Source: Tuctoria greenei
Taxonomy: Eukaryota > Streptophyta > Magnoliopsida > Poales > Poaceae
DNA length: 64,000 bases
NCBI GenBank assembly: GCA_036927565.1
Contig: JAYESD010000004.1
Location: 161,917,697-161,981,696 of the forward strand
Reading direction: 5' to 3'
Shown piece after piece: positions 10,130 through 20,690 of the stretch; position 1 is the stretch's first letter; every line of letters starts with the position of its first letter. The position numbers were made by a program, and so were the translations under genes. The notes under the pieces are model-generated. The model was not told the DNA's origin. It made no database searches and saw nothing but the letters and a program-made list of their open reading frames with translations.

Positions 10130-10272
10130 ACTGTGGTGAGGGGTCCTTATATAGGCGTCAGTTTTTCACACGCAGTTTTTAACTTTTTTTCAGGGGGTTG
10201 GTGCTTAATAACCGCATAAGAAAATGATTATCTCAGGCGGGTTTTACTTACCAACCGCCTGAGAAGATATTT
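10130..10272 (-). promoter_or_regulatory. Second minus-strand TATA module with subterminal repeats
   Basis: CCTATATAAGG on the minus strand (about 10155-10145) and the adjoining 'gcgtcagtttttca' plus inverted AACCGC…CTCAGGCGGG repeats closely copy 8755-8880. No coding exon follows; the copia LTR fragment and the foldback lie downstream on the minus strand. Confidence 0.5.
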
Positions 10273-11980
10273 GATCAAGAATATTAATTAAGAAGAAGTA
10301 AATATCTTCACAGATGGTTGGTACTTAATAACCGCCTGAGAAGATGTTTATCTCAGGCAGGTATTACTTACCAACCGCCTGAGATAATGCCCAATACTGT
10401 TCTTCAGTTTCCTTATCCCTTGCTTCTTTTTTATTTAGATCCCAATATAAATACTCAAACATGATTAGATTCTGCAAATTGTGTCCAAATTTGATGATTC
10501 TTTCTTCTACATTTGTATAAAATTAACATCTACCACTTGAAAAAAATATTTTAAAACTTGTACAGCTGACATTGTAATGTTTTGGTAAATATCAAATTAA
10601 TTTCTACTCACATATTATTCACACTTGTGTATCTCATAAAAAAAAGATCATTCACTTAATTTTGTTTGTATGAACATAATTGTATCATTTATACATGTAT
10701 GAATTTTGTTAATTTTTTTAAAGCATTCCAACATGTCAAACTTCAAATTATCCATCATTCTAACTAAATGCTCATATACATATGAGGCATTCATCAAATT
10801 ATGAACACACATTGATTCAAAAAAAAATTAAAAAAATCTGAAAAAATTCACAGAGGTTGGTATGATGAGTAAAAATGTCCACTGAAAAAATAAATGAAAA
10901 AAGCATTATATTCATCAAGATAGAAAAATGAAAAATAGCATTTTTTGTATGTTTTTTATGTTCTGACCAATTTCAAAGGATTTATGAAGTGAAATTTAAT
11001 GGTAACCTTTAATTATCAATAATATTACAAGAAAGCGGAATTTTGACTTTTAAAGGACCCACATTTAATCAAGAATATTAATTAAGAAGAAGTAAATATC
11101 TTCACAGGCGGTTGGTACTTAATAACCGCCTGAGAAGATGTTTATCTCAGGCGGGTATTACTTACCAACCGCATGAGATAATGCCCGATACTATTCTTCA
11201 GTTTCCTTATCCCTTGCTTCTTTTTTATTTAGATTCCAATATAAATACTCAAACATGTTTAGATTCTGCGAATTGTGTCCAAATTCGATGATTCTTTCTT
11301 CTACATTTGTATAAAATTAACATCTACCACCTGATTAAAATATTTTAAAACTTGTATAGCTGACATTGTAATGTTTTGGTAAATATCAAATTAATTTCTA
11401 CTCACATATTATTCACATATGTGTATCTTATAAAAAAAAGATCATTCACTTAATTCTGTTTGTATGAACATAATTGTATCTTTTATACATGTATGAATTT
11501 TGTTAATTTTTTAAAAAGCATTCCAACATGTCAAACTTCAAATTATCCATTATTCTAACTAAATGCTCATATACATATGAGGCATTCATCAAATTATGAA
11601 CACACATTGATTCAAAAAAATTAAAAAAATCTGAAAAAGTTCACAGAGGTTGGTATGATTAGTAAAAATGTCCACTGAAAAAATAAATGAAAAAAGCATG
11701 ATATTCATCAAGATAGAAAAATGAAAAATAGCATTTGTTGTATGTTTTTTTATGTTTTGACCAATTTCAAAGGATTTTTGAAGTGAAATTTAATGGTAAC
11801 CTTTACTTATCAATAGTATTACAAGAAAGTGGAATTTTGCCTTTTTAATGGACCCACATTTAATCAAGAATATTAATTAAGAAGAAGTAAATATCTTCAC
11901 AGGCGGTTGGTACTTAATAACCGCCTGAGAAGATGTTTATCTCAGGCGGGTATTACTTACCAACCGCCTGAGATAATTGT
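10273..11980. repeat. Tandem duplication of a ~795-bp subterminal unit
   Basis: 'tcaagaatattaattaagaa' recurs at 10273, 11069 and 11864 (spacing 796 and 795), and the following sequence is nearly identical between copies one and two. The third copy is partial and runs into further subterminal repeats. Each unit holds one hairpin-forming repeat pair plus about 650 bp of AT-rich non-coding sequence. Confidence 0.9.
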
Positions 11981-12065
11981 ATCTTCTCAGGCGGTTGGTA
12001 AGTAAAACCCGCCTGAGGTAACCATCTTCTCAGGCGGTCGGTACTTAAAATTCGCCTGAGAAAAT
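11890..12065. repeat. CACTA-1 subterminal hairpin repeats (left block)
   Basis: Alternating AGGCGGTTGGTACTTAATAA and AACCGCCTGAGA units form short hairpins, four or five pairs in 175 bp. In CACTA elements such repeats are bound by the TNPA-type protein. They lie directly upstream of the plus-strand TATA box. Confidence 0.75.
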
Positions 12066-12070
12066 GGGAG

Positions 12071-12081
12071 TCTATATATAC
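12071..12081 (+). promoter_or_regulatory. TATA box for the CACTA-1 gene(s)
   Basis: CTATATATACCC on the plus strand about 10 bp after the subterminal repeats, followed by a GC-rich leader (12110-12300) of the kind seen in transcribed 5' UTRs. It points at the transposase-like gene. Confidence 0.55.
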
Positions 12082-12099
12082 CCCTCGGCGGAGTTGGAA

Positions 12100-13200
12100 A
12101 AACCTAACCTGGGCGAAACACTTAGACGCCGTTAGGCTGCCAAAATTTTGTTTGCCGCCAAGTGTTCGCCGCCATCGCCGCAGAGCTTCGCCGTCGCCGC
12201 TGAGCTTCACCCTCGTCACTTCCAGGTACGCTGAGCGAAGCCATTGCCGTCGCCGCCGAGCTTCAAGGTAAACCCTAAACCCTTTGACCTTCCATCCTCC
12301 TTCGCCGTGCCGCCTCCCTCCCCGCCCTCGCCGCCGCCTTGCATATCCTTGGTTAGGGTTCAGGAATTGGAAAATGGTAGGCATCCTTGGTTAGGGTTCA
12401 GTGGAATTCGAAAAACTGTCAAGTTCGGTGGCATCTTTGGTTAGGGTTCAGTGGGTCCATATTCTAGCGGTGCTGGATGCCAAACATATGATGTGTCACT
12501 CAAATACGTAGGATTGTGATGATAATGGACATATTGGCACAATTGAATGAAATTAGTGGCTACGATTTGCATTTTTTAGTACAATGGTCAAATTGAAATA
12601 CATGAACACGTACAATAAACATATATGTATCTTATCCTTTGGAGAATGATATATTACTGTGTTGAATCATTCTTGCTGATAGTGTAGCTGTCATACGACT
12701 ATGAGTTTGTTTATTGAATAGCTTATTCAATCATGATGATGTGAAGAACTACTGATGGATTGCATGCGTTAAAACAATTATGTATCCCATTATTGAACTC
12801 AGCTTAATATTAAGGCATTTCACAAGAAAAAAGTTTATGTACCCATTTATGATCTGTTAGCACCATTTGTATCAAACTAGATATATTGGGACTTCATTTT
12901 GCTAGATGATCTGGGTATCTGGTGCACCCAGTAGAGGAGTCGAACTTGGACTTTGGAAAAAGGTGCGGAAACACCCGTCTAGGGGTATATGATTGTTCTA
13001 GATAAAGAAGATTTCGTCCTTAACGATATTAGTAGAGTCCTACTCCAAATAGAGTTAGGAGTTAGATTCAGTTTAGGAACAAGTCCTAGTCCTAGTACAA
13101 ATTGAGTTACAATCCATATAGGATTTGGAGTCACATGAAGGGGGATTTCAAAAATAAGCCCCCAACCCCTCAACCTGGTTAATCCCATCCTATCAGGAAT
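12100..13200 (+). other. Leader and intron-like region of CACTA-1
   Basis: A GC-rich, CCGCCGCC-containing leader (12120-12350) with three near copies of 'cttggttagggttcag' (about 12349, 12389, 12437) gives way to AT-rich, intron-like sequence. I see no supported coding frame. The open frames in the GC-rich part run on both strands and are of low complexity. Confidence 0.4.
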
Positions 13201-13223
13201 ATTCCACCAAAGGTTTCATATGC

Positions 13224-13372
13224 CCAGACTTGATCAAGTCACCTAAACCTTGTGAACCTCTAGAACTCACCAAGTTTATCACTATAGGAGGCACCAACTT
13301 CCCCGTCCTATTTTCTGAACAGCCAGGACAATTGACCATCCCAGAAGTCCTTGGTGCCATCATATGTGGGGT
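13224..13372 (+). pseudogene. Unrecognised exon-like coding fragment
   Basis: A frame of about 50 codons beginning PDLIKSPKPCEPLELTKFI and containing NFPVLFSEQPGQLTIPEVLG has natural-looking composition and is followed by GT (TGTGGGGTACG). It has no start and lies between the leader and the transposase-like exons. I cannot name the family. It may be a captured host exon or part of the element's own first exon. Confidence 0.35.
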
Positions 13373-13375
13373 ACG

Positions 13376-13962
13376 TAATGCCTTTCATGATGGCTAAACC
13401 TGCTGCCATGATGAGCCCATTTGATGCGGCCAGGCACAATGGGATTAGATTTTGGCGAATGTTTCCGGATTCCTGATTCGTTTGAGAATGTGGGTCTTTT
13501 ATCTCTTTTTACCGTGCAAATCCCACGGTTGTAGAGATGATCGCTGAAAAAGAGTGTCTCTTCTCGCCTGCAGCTACCTCGCCTCACCTCACCTCACCAT
13601 CCAAATCCAAGTGCCACACTTTGTGATTCTTGATACTAGAAAAAGGCTGGAGGATTTGCTTTTTGTCCCTTGCTTCATCAGTTATAGGTCCAGAGCTAGG
13701 CGCTGCCTAGTAAACCTCAAGAACGTGGTCGCCACTCTGAACGAAGCTAGCCTATTTAGAATAAGAAGATAAAATTTACATTGCTGGTGAGCAACTTAAA
13801 CATGCTTGTCACCCTCGCAATGTATAGGAAGCTTTTGTTCATCCGCCTTAAACCCTAGAATGCCTTATCAAATCCTAGAATGCTTCCATCTTTTTCTTCA
13901 TGCAACACTTCATGTAGAGTTAATATGTCATTTATTAGATTTTTTATCTTATTAGTTCTAGC
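13376..13962. other. Non-coding stretch of CACTA-1
   Basis: No recognisable exon. A 'cctcacctcacctcacc' mini-repeat lies near 13575-13600. Confidence 0.4.
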
Positions 13963-15276
13963 ATGGAAAGCCCTAAGAAGACTGGTCCTGGTAGTAACAA
14001 TAAAGAAGACAATATGGAGTTTACTGACTCCAGCAGTTCAGGCTCCTATCACAGTCCATCGGATCCTTTTCCGAATATAAAAATTAAAAAGACTTCAGAT
14101 GATCTAGATCCGGAATATGATCCTGCCGACGAGGTATGGATCACGAATCTTAACTTCAGCAGTTCAAGTTAATGTTGGTTGTCAAGTATACAAAGTCTTA
14201 TAATTCTTTTCGACCTAGATTAATCACGAAGACAATGAGGTGACATCGGCTCCTAAAACTGCAGAAGGTTCTCCAATCGATGAATCCTCAACTTCACTCA
14301 AGCGGAAACGAGGGCAACGAGGTCCCAATAAGGGTCCATTGGACCGCATCATGTACATAACAAGGGTCGGTACAGGTGGGCTTCCCCAAGAACCACTGGA
14401 TTCAATTACCAAGTACCGTAATGCATGCGGTTTTCTTGTTTGGGAGGTTGTGCCGATCACAACCGAGAATTGGAGGAAATTATCCGAGCAGACCAAGAAT
14501 GAGTTGTGGTAAAGGATAAAAAAATAATTCAAGTTCCCGAAAGGCACAGAAGAAGCTAGAAAGAAAGCAACATTGGTCTCTTGCGACAAGAAGTTTCGTG
14601 GCTGGAAGAGTGAAATGAATGCTTATGTTAAGGCCGATAAGGTCCCTAGCCCGAGGAAGATGGGAAAAATCACACAAGCTCAGTGGCAAGAGTTTGTTCG
14701 TCAAAAGAGCACACCTGATGCTAAAGCTCTAAGTGCAACTAGGTCAGATCTTGCAAAAAAGAACAAATACTATCATTGCTTGGGGTCTGCCGGATATGCC
14801 CCCAAAGTCCAGAAATGGAATAAGATATTAGATGAAATTACCAGTAAGGGCAATCCTCACCCATTAGAAGGGTGCTATGAGCAACTCAATGGTGGGTCTT
14901 TGCTCGGTCAAGTTTGACCAACGAGGGAAAACTTCAAAAGCCCGACTCTATGAATGAAGTAGAGGATAAAATGAAAGAAGTAATTGAAAAGCAACAGAAG
15001 GGTATCTTCAAGCCGAAGAGGGAGAATGACCAACTTACCGCTATCTTAGGAAACTCTAAACACAGCGGACGGGTTCGAGCGGTCTCTTCTCAAATGTCTT
15101 GGCTAGATGGTTTCCCTAAAGATAAAGACACATATAGAAGATGTGAGAAGTTTCATAAAACACTTGATGAAACAATTGCTCAAAAGGTCAAAGAAAATAT
15201 GCAAGAAATAATGGAACAACTTAGACAATCGGGACAATTAGTGGCACCGAGTACAGTGATGGTTCCAGTGCAATAG
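13963..15276 (+). pseudogene. Transposase_24-like (Ptta/En/Spm) protein, CACTA-1
   Basis: The first exon (13963 to about 14133) is acidic and Ser-rich. After an intron, the frame from about 14222 holds a basic KRKRGQRGPNKGP motif and continues via 14573-14917 (WQEFVRQKS, LAKKNKYYHCLGSAGY) and 14914-15276 (HSGRVRAVSS, Gln/Glu-rich coiled coil). This order matches Pfam Transposase_24 proteins of plant CACTA elements, thought to be TNPA-like DNA-binding accessory proteins. Two TAA codons near 14510-14530, where the family has Gln, and a frame change at 14915 disable it. It is preceded by the subterminal repeats and TATA box and followed by the Ulp1 unit, with which it may have been one gene. Confidence 0.7.
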
Positions 15277-15313
15277 GAGCAATTAGTATCTCCAACTGCC
15301 TACCCTAGCAGCG

Positions 15314-17625
15314 TTGGTTCTGTGCCAGGCTCAGGGTCAACCCATAAGTTCCTTGTCGTCTTCTTGTCCCGATAGGAAGAGCAGGGAACAAAACCAAACA
15401 GGTTGCCACTGCTATGGCAAGCCTGATCGTGACTTCAATAGGAATCCACTTCCGTTGTATTATGTTGTGGTGCAAGTTCTTCAGATCATAGATAATGATT
15501 ATGAAGATTATGAAATAGACCACGTCACACCTGTGGGGATCGCGACTCTGGGGCAGGCTGTCAACCAATTAATCCTTTGGCACTGACCCGATATCGTGTT
15601 GGACGATGAGCCAATTTCTAGCCCTGTCGCATCTCCAAATACTGCAACCCCATCTTCTAATGCGAAAGTGCATGAAGATCCACTCCCAGTCCAGGAAGAT
15701 CCACTCCCCCTATGTCTCAGCAAGGATGATAGTAACCTTTCTAGTAAAGATATCCAAGAGCAACAAGTAGGATAACAGCTTCAAGCAGTACCAGAGCAAG
15801 CTGTTGCTAGTAAAGAGCAACCAGTTGAGCAACAGCTTGAAGTAGTACTAGAGCCAGCTGCTAGGAGTAAAGAGCAATCAGTTGAACAATAGGTTCAACA
15901 AGCCAGTGTCCAACTTCCGATGACTACTCCTCGATCATTAGTGCCTATCAAAGTTAGCTCATACGAAAATAAGAAACCTTCATCAGAAGTGTCAAAGTAT
16001 TTGGAAACTATGAAGGAAAATATTATAAAATTGAGTGCATCTCGTTCTTCTCATGAGCTAGAATTAGGAAATATCGAGGAGTGGGAAGAAGAAGGTGTCA
16101 TGTATAATCGGCGAACGGCTTTAGTTAAACCAGGAGTTCCAATATACAACCGTTCATGACATCCATACAACTTAGCAAACAACCTGTCCCGCTCAGAAGA
16201 ATGCATGAGTGGTACATCCTTGCCAGCACAAGATATAGTCTTAATTGCGTCACATTTCCTATTCCAAAAGAAGCATTCTGGAGCACTGGAGAAGATAGAC
16301 GAGTCATTTTATTTGAAGAGTTGTGTCCCCTTTTGCATCGGGGCATGCTCGAAATCAACCTGCTGCTCGTCTGGTGCTTGTAAGTGCTCTAATATTTTGT
16401 ATTTGCTTTTCTTACTATACGCATATGCATTTCACGATATTATAAAAAAATTTGACTTCTTCAATAGGATGCAATACATGGATAATGAAAAGTTGGCGCG
16501 CAAGACAGGTATCCTTGACCCTACTAGGATTTCAAAGGCGCTATTCGATGTCCAGGCGGATCGAAACTCAGCACAGTTCAAGCACATGAAAAAAAAGGAT
16601 TTTGAAAAATCAATCGCAAAACTTAAGAAGGTTAAAAGGACAGAAGTTGCAGCTTACGTAGGACATGCAATGTTTAACTTTGTCAGAGACGGCAAGGACC
16701 TCGTAAAGGCTCCGTACAACTTCCAGAAAGTTTGACACATGACATTCAAATAGCAGTTATTGGTAATTGTTAACACGTGTGTTTGTGTGTTTGCAGTGAT
16801 CACTACATAATGATCTTCATCAAGCCAACGCAGGGAAAGGCAACAGTCTTGGACTCGGCCGATTTCCCACTGGATCGTTACAAAGATTTCCTTTCCATTT
16901 TGAAGTTGTACGTTTATTCAATAATTTTAATTTACACATATTTAGAATGTGTTGACAAGTTTTATATGACATTTCTTGTATTACAGTGCTTGGCGGTTTT
17001 ACGCGGAACAACTTGGCGGTGAGAAACCTTCCAATAAGAATGCATTGGACATTAGAACGTATTATGCTTGTCCGAAGCAGCCTGCTGGGAGTGTCTTATG
17101 CAGATATTATGTGTGCGAGCATCTTCGGACCGCCGGCGTATATAGAGTGAATCGTGAGGATGTAAGATATCGTTAATGTCGATACCTTATTTTCTTACTT
17201 TTGAGTTTCATTTTCATTGTAACTAGCATAGTTTAATACTTATATTCTCTGCTGTTCAATATCACCAGAAACATTATTTTCATATTTTGATTCCAACTTC
17301 AAAATTCAATTGCTCATAGTACAACTGCTCCAAAAATACCAACTAAATTCTTGTATACTCTCACTTTGATCTATACTGTGAGATTGTTCAAACCAACACA
17401 TTCTAAACCTTGTTATGTGTTATATTGCAGCACACGAGGAATCTAAACAAAGAATGGCGGATTTGTAGAAGTATTCCTAATGGAGGAGCCGACGGGATTG
17501 CTTCTGAACTCTGTCAGTTCATTCGTCGCGAGATTTTGCACAAAAAAGGGAAGTTCTTTGATGAGAATGGTGCAGCAGCTGATGTGCCAGAACTTTGCGA
17601 CTATGCCAATAGAAATAGTTTTTAG
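15314..17625 (+). pseudogene. Ulp1-type cysteine peptidase (C48-like), CACTA-1
   Basis: Exon pieces: 15314 to about 16150 (low-complexity linker with VGIATLGQAVNQLILWH), then 16156-16379 (HEWYILAS… RGMLEINLLLVWC, donor GTAAGT), 16468 to about 16730, 16797-16907 (DHYIMIF… VLDSADFPLD), 16987-17160 (QPAGSVLCRYYVCEHLR) and 17431-17625. The His, Asp, Gln and Cys of the C48 active site are all visible; the Gly usually after the Cys is Arg. Ulp1 enzymes cleave SUMO from substrates, and relatives are common passengers of plant CACTA and MULE elements. A TGA (15584-15586), several TAG codons and a frame change near 16150 break the N-terminal part, while the catalytic exons 16468-17625 look intact with good splice sites. 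Confidence 0.75.
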
Positions 17626-17814
17626 TGAAAACTTGTAAACTATGAGATGAATTGTATGTGTAACTTGTACATATGTATATTGTTTTAGTGAAATTGACTT
17701 CTATGATGATAATATTGTTGACTTTTGTTCTTTTATGATATTGTTGATTTTTGTTCTGTGATTATATTGCATTGACCTGGAAATTACAAATAACAGCAGT
17801 AGTACTGCATAGGT

Positions 17815-18260
17815 TATACCTTATCACAGGCGGTTATTAACCAACGGCTAGGCATGCCTGTGAAAAACAATTATCACAGGCGGCTAGATACAGGTAAAGA
17901 ACCATCTGTGATACCTAATTATCACAGGCGGTTACTGTTATGGTAGAAACCGGTTGTGGTAAAAGGTCTTTACAGGCGGCTTGATGTAGGTCAACATCCG
18001 CCCGTGATAACACCATTATCACAGGCGGTTAGTTATGTTGCAAGACCCACCTGTGATAAGACAATTATCACAGGAGAATATATATGTTGCACAATCCGCC
18101 TGTGACAACTTATCTTCACAGGTGACTAGCATAATTAAAAACCATCTGTTATAATGTTTCTTCACAGGCGGTATCACTTCTCCGCCTGTGAAGTTGCGGA
18201 TTATCACAGGCTCTTTGTTTCAGGTGGTTTTAAAAACCGCGTGTAATTATAGGTTTGGAG
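17815..18260 (-). repeat. CACTA-1 right subterminal repeat array
   Basis: About ten copies of TTATCACAGGCGGTT or variants in both orientations, spaced 25-60 bp. They differ from the left block mainly in TATCACAGG versus TCTCAGG. Confidence 0.85.
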
Positions 18261-18290
18261 CCGTCTGCGATAAGTCTTATTGTAGTAGTG
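18260..18290 (-). repeat. CACTA-1 right terminal inverted repeat
   Basis: On the minus strand CACTACTACAATAAGACT begins at 18290, matching the CACTA superfamily terminus. The following taa is the likely 3-bp target site. Confidence 0.85.
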
Positions 18291-19096
18291 TAAAATTTTA
18301 TTCCACAAATTCCACTTAGTGAAAACTTCCCAACCTGGTCATAAAATCCTTCATGTTACTCTTGTTTACCAGTAAATATTGTAGCCTTAATAACTCTAAT
18401 TAAGGTAGCTTAATTAATGAAGTTCTCTAGGGGTTAACTAAATTGGCAGAAAATAAGAGAAACTAATTCCAGAAAATAGTTTGAACTTCAAAAATCCATT
18501 GTAGACACGAGAAAACTTAGAAAAATGTGAAATACTATTTCATGGACTCCTTAAGACCAGTAGTATATGAAAAACTTACTGTGCAGTGTGACAAAGCCCA
18601 TAATATTCTCTGTAAATTTATAGAAGCGAAATGCTATAGGAAATTATTGTGACAAAACCACTTATCATAAAAATATGAAATTATTCCTGAACTTTCTTTA
18701 GTACCTAGGGAACATTCTGTAAAAATCTCAGACCCATTGGACAAGTTCTTATTGTATAATTAAATCTGTTATGTCCCTATCATATTAATAAGTGTAGTAA
18801 CAAGCTCTAAAGATACTTTCATAAACCTTGGCTGAATAGATCCTCAAATCTGGTATATTGTTATATCAACATGCATCAGATCTTCAGTACTATAATCCTG
18901 TCCTCAATATGAACAGAACATTGCAAGAGAGTTAATACAGTATACCAAGATAAGAGAGTCTATAATCCCTAACTATTGAATGTTGCCTTTAGCAAATTTA
19001 TTTCACCAGAAGAAGTGTTCACTGCCCACGAAACTGTAGTCACCTTTCCACATCACTAATGTTAGCACTAACAGTTTAATAAGAATCTTATAGCAA
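18291..19096. other. AT-rich intergenic sequence
   Basis: I see no coding frame, repeat array or LTR terminus. It may be unannotated or very old transposon sequence. Confidence 0.5.
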
Positions 19097-19340
19097 TGTG
19101 CTTACATGTATTATTATGCATCCTCATATCGATATATTACACCACAAAGATGGACAAGGAGATCACTCGGAGGAGGAGACACAAGCATGGACGTTGATGC
19201 GAACAAGATTACCCGAAGTAAGAGCAAGAACAACTGATGAAGGAGATCGACTCGAAGCTCTATCACAAGATCAAAACATTGACTTCATTGACATTTATGT
19301 AGTTCGCAACCAAAGGCAAGCTCCGGTTTGCATATAAGAA
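19097..19340 (+). pseudogene. Weak retrotransposon polyprotein tail-like fragment
   Basis: With one frame change, codons around 19190-19300 resemble the ITRSKSK… MKEIDSKLYHK tail seen near the C-termini of some plant LTR polyproteins. A 79-aa open frame (19098-19337) overlaps it but is not itself recognised. The LTR-like sequence that follows supports the idea weakly. Confidence 0.25.
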
Positions 19341-20690
19341 ATTTTACAAAGTTTTCCCTTTATATACTCGATTGATTAGAATTGTCATGTGCATTAAGTC
19401 TATAATATGGATGAAAATCTACATGCATGACCAGAAAACCCTTGAGTTGTTGGGTAGATTTAGTGACCCCCTTGATCGGTTAAGCTACGCTAATGTCTGA
19501 CGGTAGAAGATGAGTAATGGGAGTTACTCACAAGAGTTGGGAGGTTAGAGCTTACCGGTGAGATGTAGCCTAAGTCGAGTAGTATATTCTACTCGTGAGA
19601 GAAGTCGAGTATAGAAATCTACTCGCGAGATGTAGTTAGAAGCCGAGTAGTAAAACTACCAGCGAGAGATCATATTGGATTCTAGAAGAAGAGTAATGGG
19701 ACTAACTCGCGAGATGTGATTAGAAGTCTAGAGGTTGTATCCTACTCGTGAGATGTAGTTAGAAGTTGAGAGGTGGGAGCCTACCCGCGAGATAAATTTG
19801 AGATCAGTCAGGAGGTATAGGAGGAGTAGTCCTGCTTGTGTCGATCAAGGACCGCGTCGTATGCGGCCCTGCTAAGCAAGTTTGAACTGTACCAGGTGCA
19901 TACTGGTTTATGAGATCTAGTAAACTGATGTAGCTTGTTAACCTGGGTGTCGAGGCATATGCCACCGACTTTGGTTTGTGCCGCGAAGGTGGGACCGGCT
20001 AGGCGTTTAGTTGTCTTGTGAAAGGTTTCCACATATGACGTTAATGGGGTTGGATGATCACCTTTCCATATGTGTGTGTGTGGTGTGTTATCCGAATGTT
20101 ATTGATTTGAATCACCGTCGCTCACGGAAATGGATTGAGTATACTTGTTCACTGATTCGTGATGTAGTGAATTAAGAGCAGTGAACATTATTGAACTTGA
20201 CTCATATGAATTACATTCATAGGAATAATTATTGTATTGAAACTCGTATAAGATCACTAAAGTTACTTTTGCCAACCAGTAACTTGCTGCTAAACGTATG
20301 AAATAAGGATCCACTCTTAGGAAAGTCATTTTATGTAGAATTTCCTTCCTATGTTTAAGTTTCAGTGTTTAGAGTTTCATGTTTAGATGAGACGGTTAAG
20401 TCTTGCTGAGATTTGTGCTCACGTTGCATATTAAATATTTTGCAGGAATACGCCGCTGCTTGACTTGTGTGTTGCTAGAGTGGAGTATCCGCGGGCTGGA
20501 TACGACCACTACTGTTGTAGCTTACGTTTGAGAGTGTATGATGAAGACTTCCACTATTGTAGTTATTTTATTGTAAAAACTTTGGAATCATGTAACATGA
20601 GCTTTTATGCTATGTATTCTGAGTTCCTTTTGTGTTGTGCTCTGCGCTGTCGCATCGCGTGGCACCACGTAATGTGATTTCTAGAATGTC
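19341..20690. repeat. LTR-like non-coding segment with minisatellite
   Basis: It follows the polyprotein-tail-like fragment and contains a minisatellite (19508-19797), a GC-rich block, and 'ttgctgagatttgtgctcac' (about 20402), reminiscent of gypsy LTR 3' parts. I cannot fix TG/CA ends, so the LTR call is tentative. Confidence 0.3.
19508..19797. repeat. Minisatellite of ~50-bp units
   Basis: About six or seven diverged units built around CTACTCGYGAGATGTAG, TTAGAAG and GAGTAG. Single units are themselves partly palindromic (GAGTAG…CTACTC). Confidence 0.7.

Larger units (their letters stand above)
7981..18290 (+). mobile_element. CACTA-1, En/Spm-type DNA transposon (left end not located)
   Basis: The right terminus is clear: minus-strand CACTACTACAATAAGACT ending at 18290, preceded by 450 bp of TATCACAGGCGG subterminal repeats. 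Left-hand subterminal repeats (TTCACAGGCGGTT, CTCAGGCGG) occur at 8776-8880, 10160-10260, 10305-10385, 11095-11180 and 11890-12060. Between the repeat blocks lie a Transposase_24-like gene and a Ulp1-type peptidase gene, both usual in plant CACTA elements, and an acquired SUMO-E2 fragment. No CACTA left terminus is visible between 7900 and 8760, so the left edge given is only the end of the neighbouring ORF. No TNP2-type transposase is present, so it is non-autonomous. The 3 bp after the end are taa. Confidence 0.75.
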
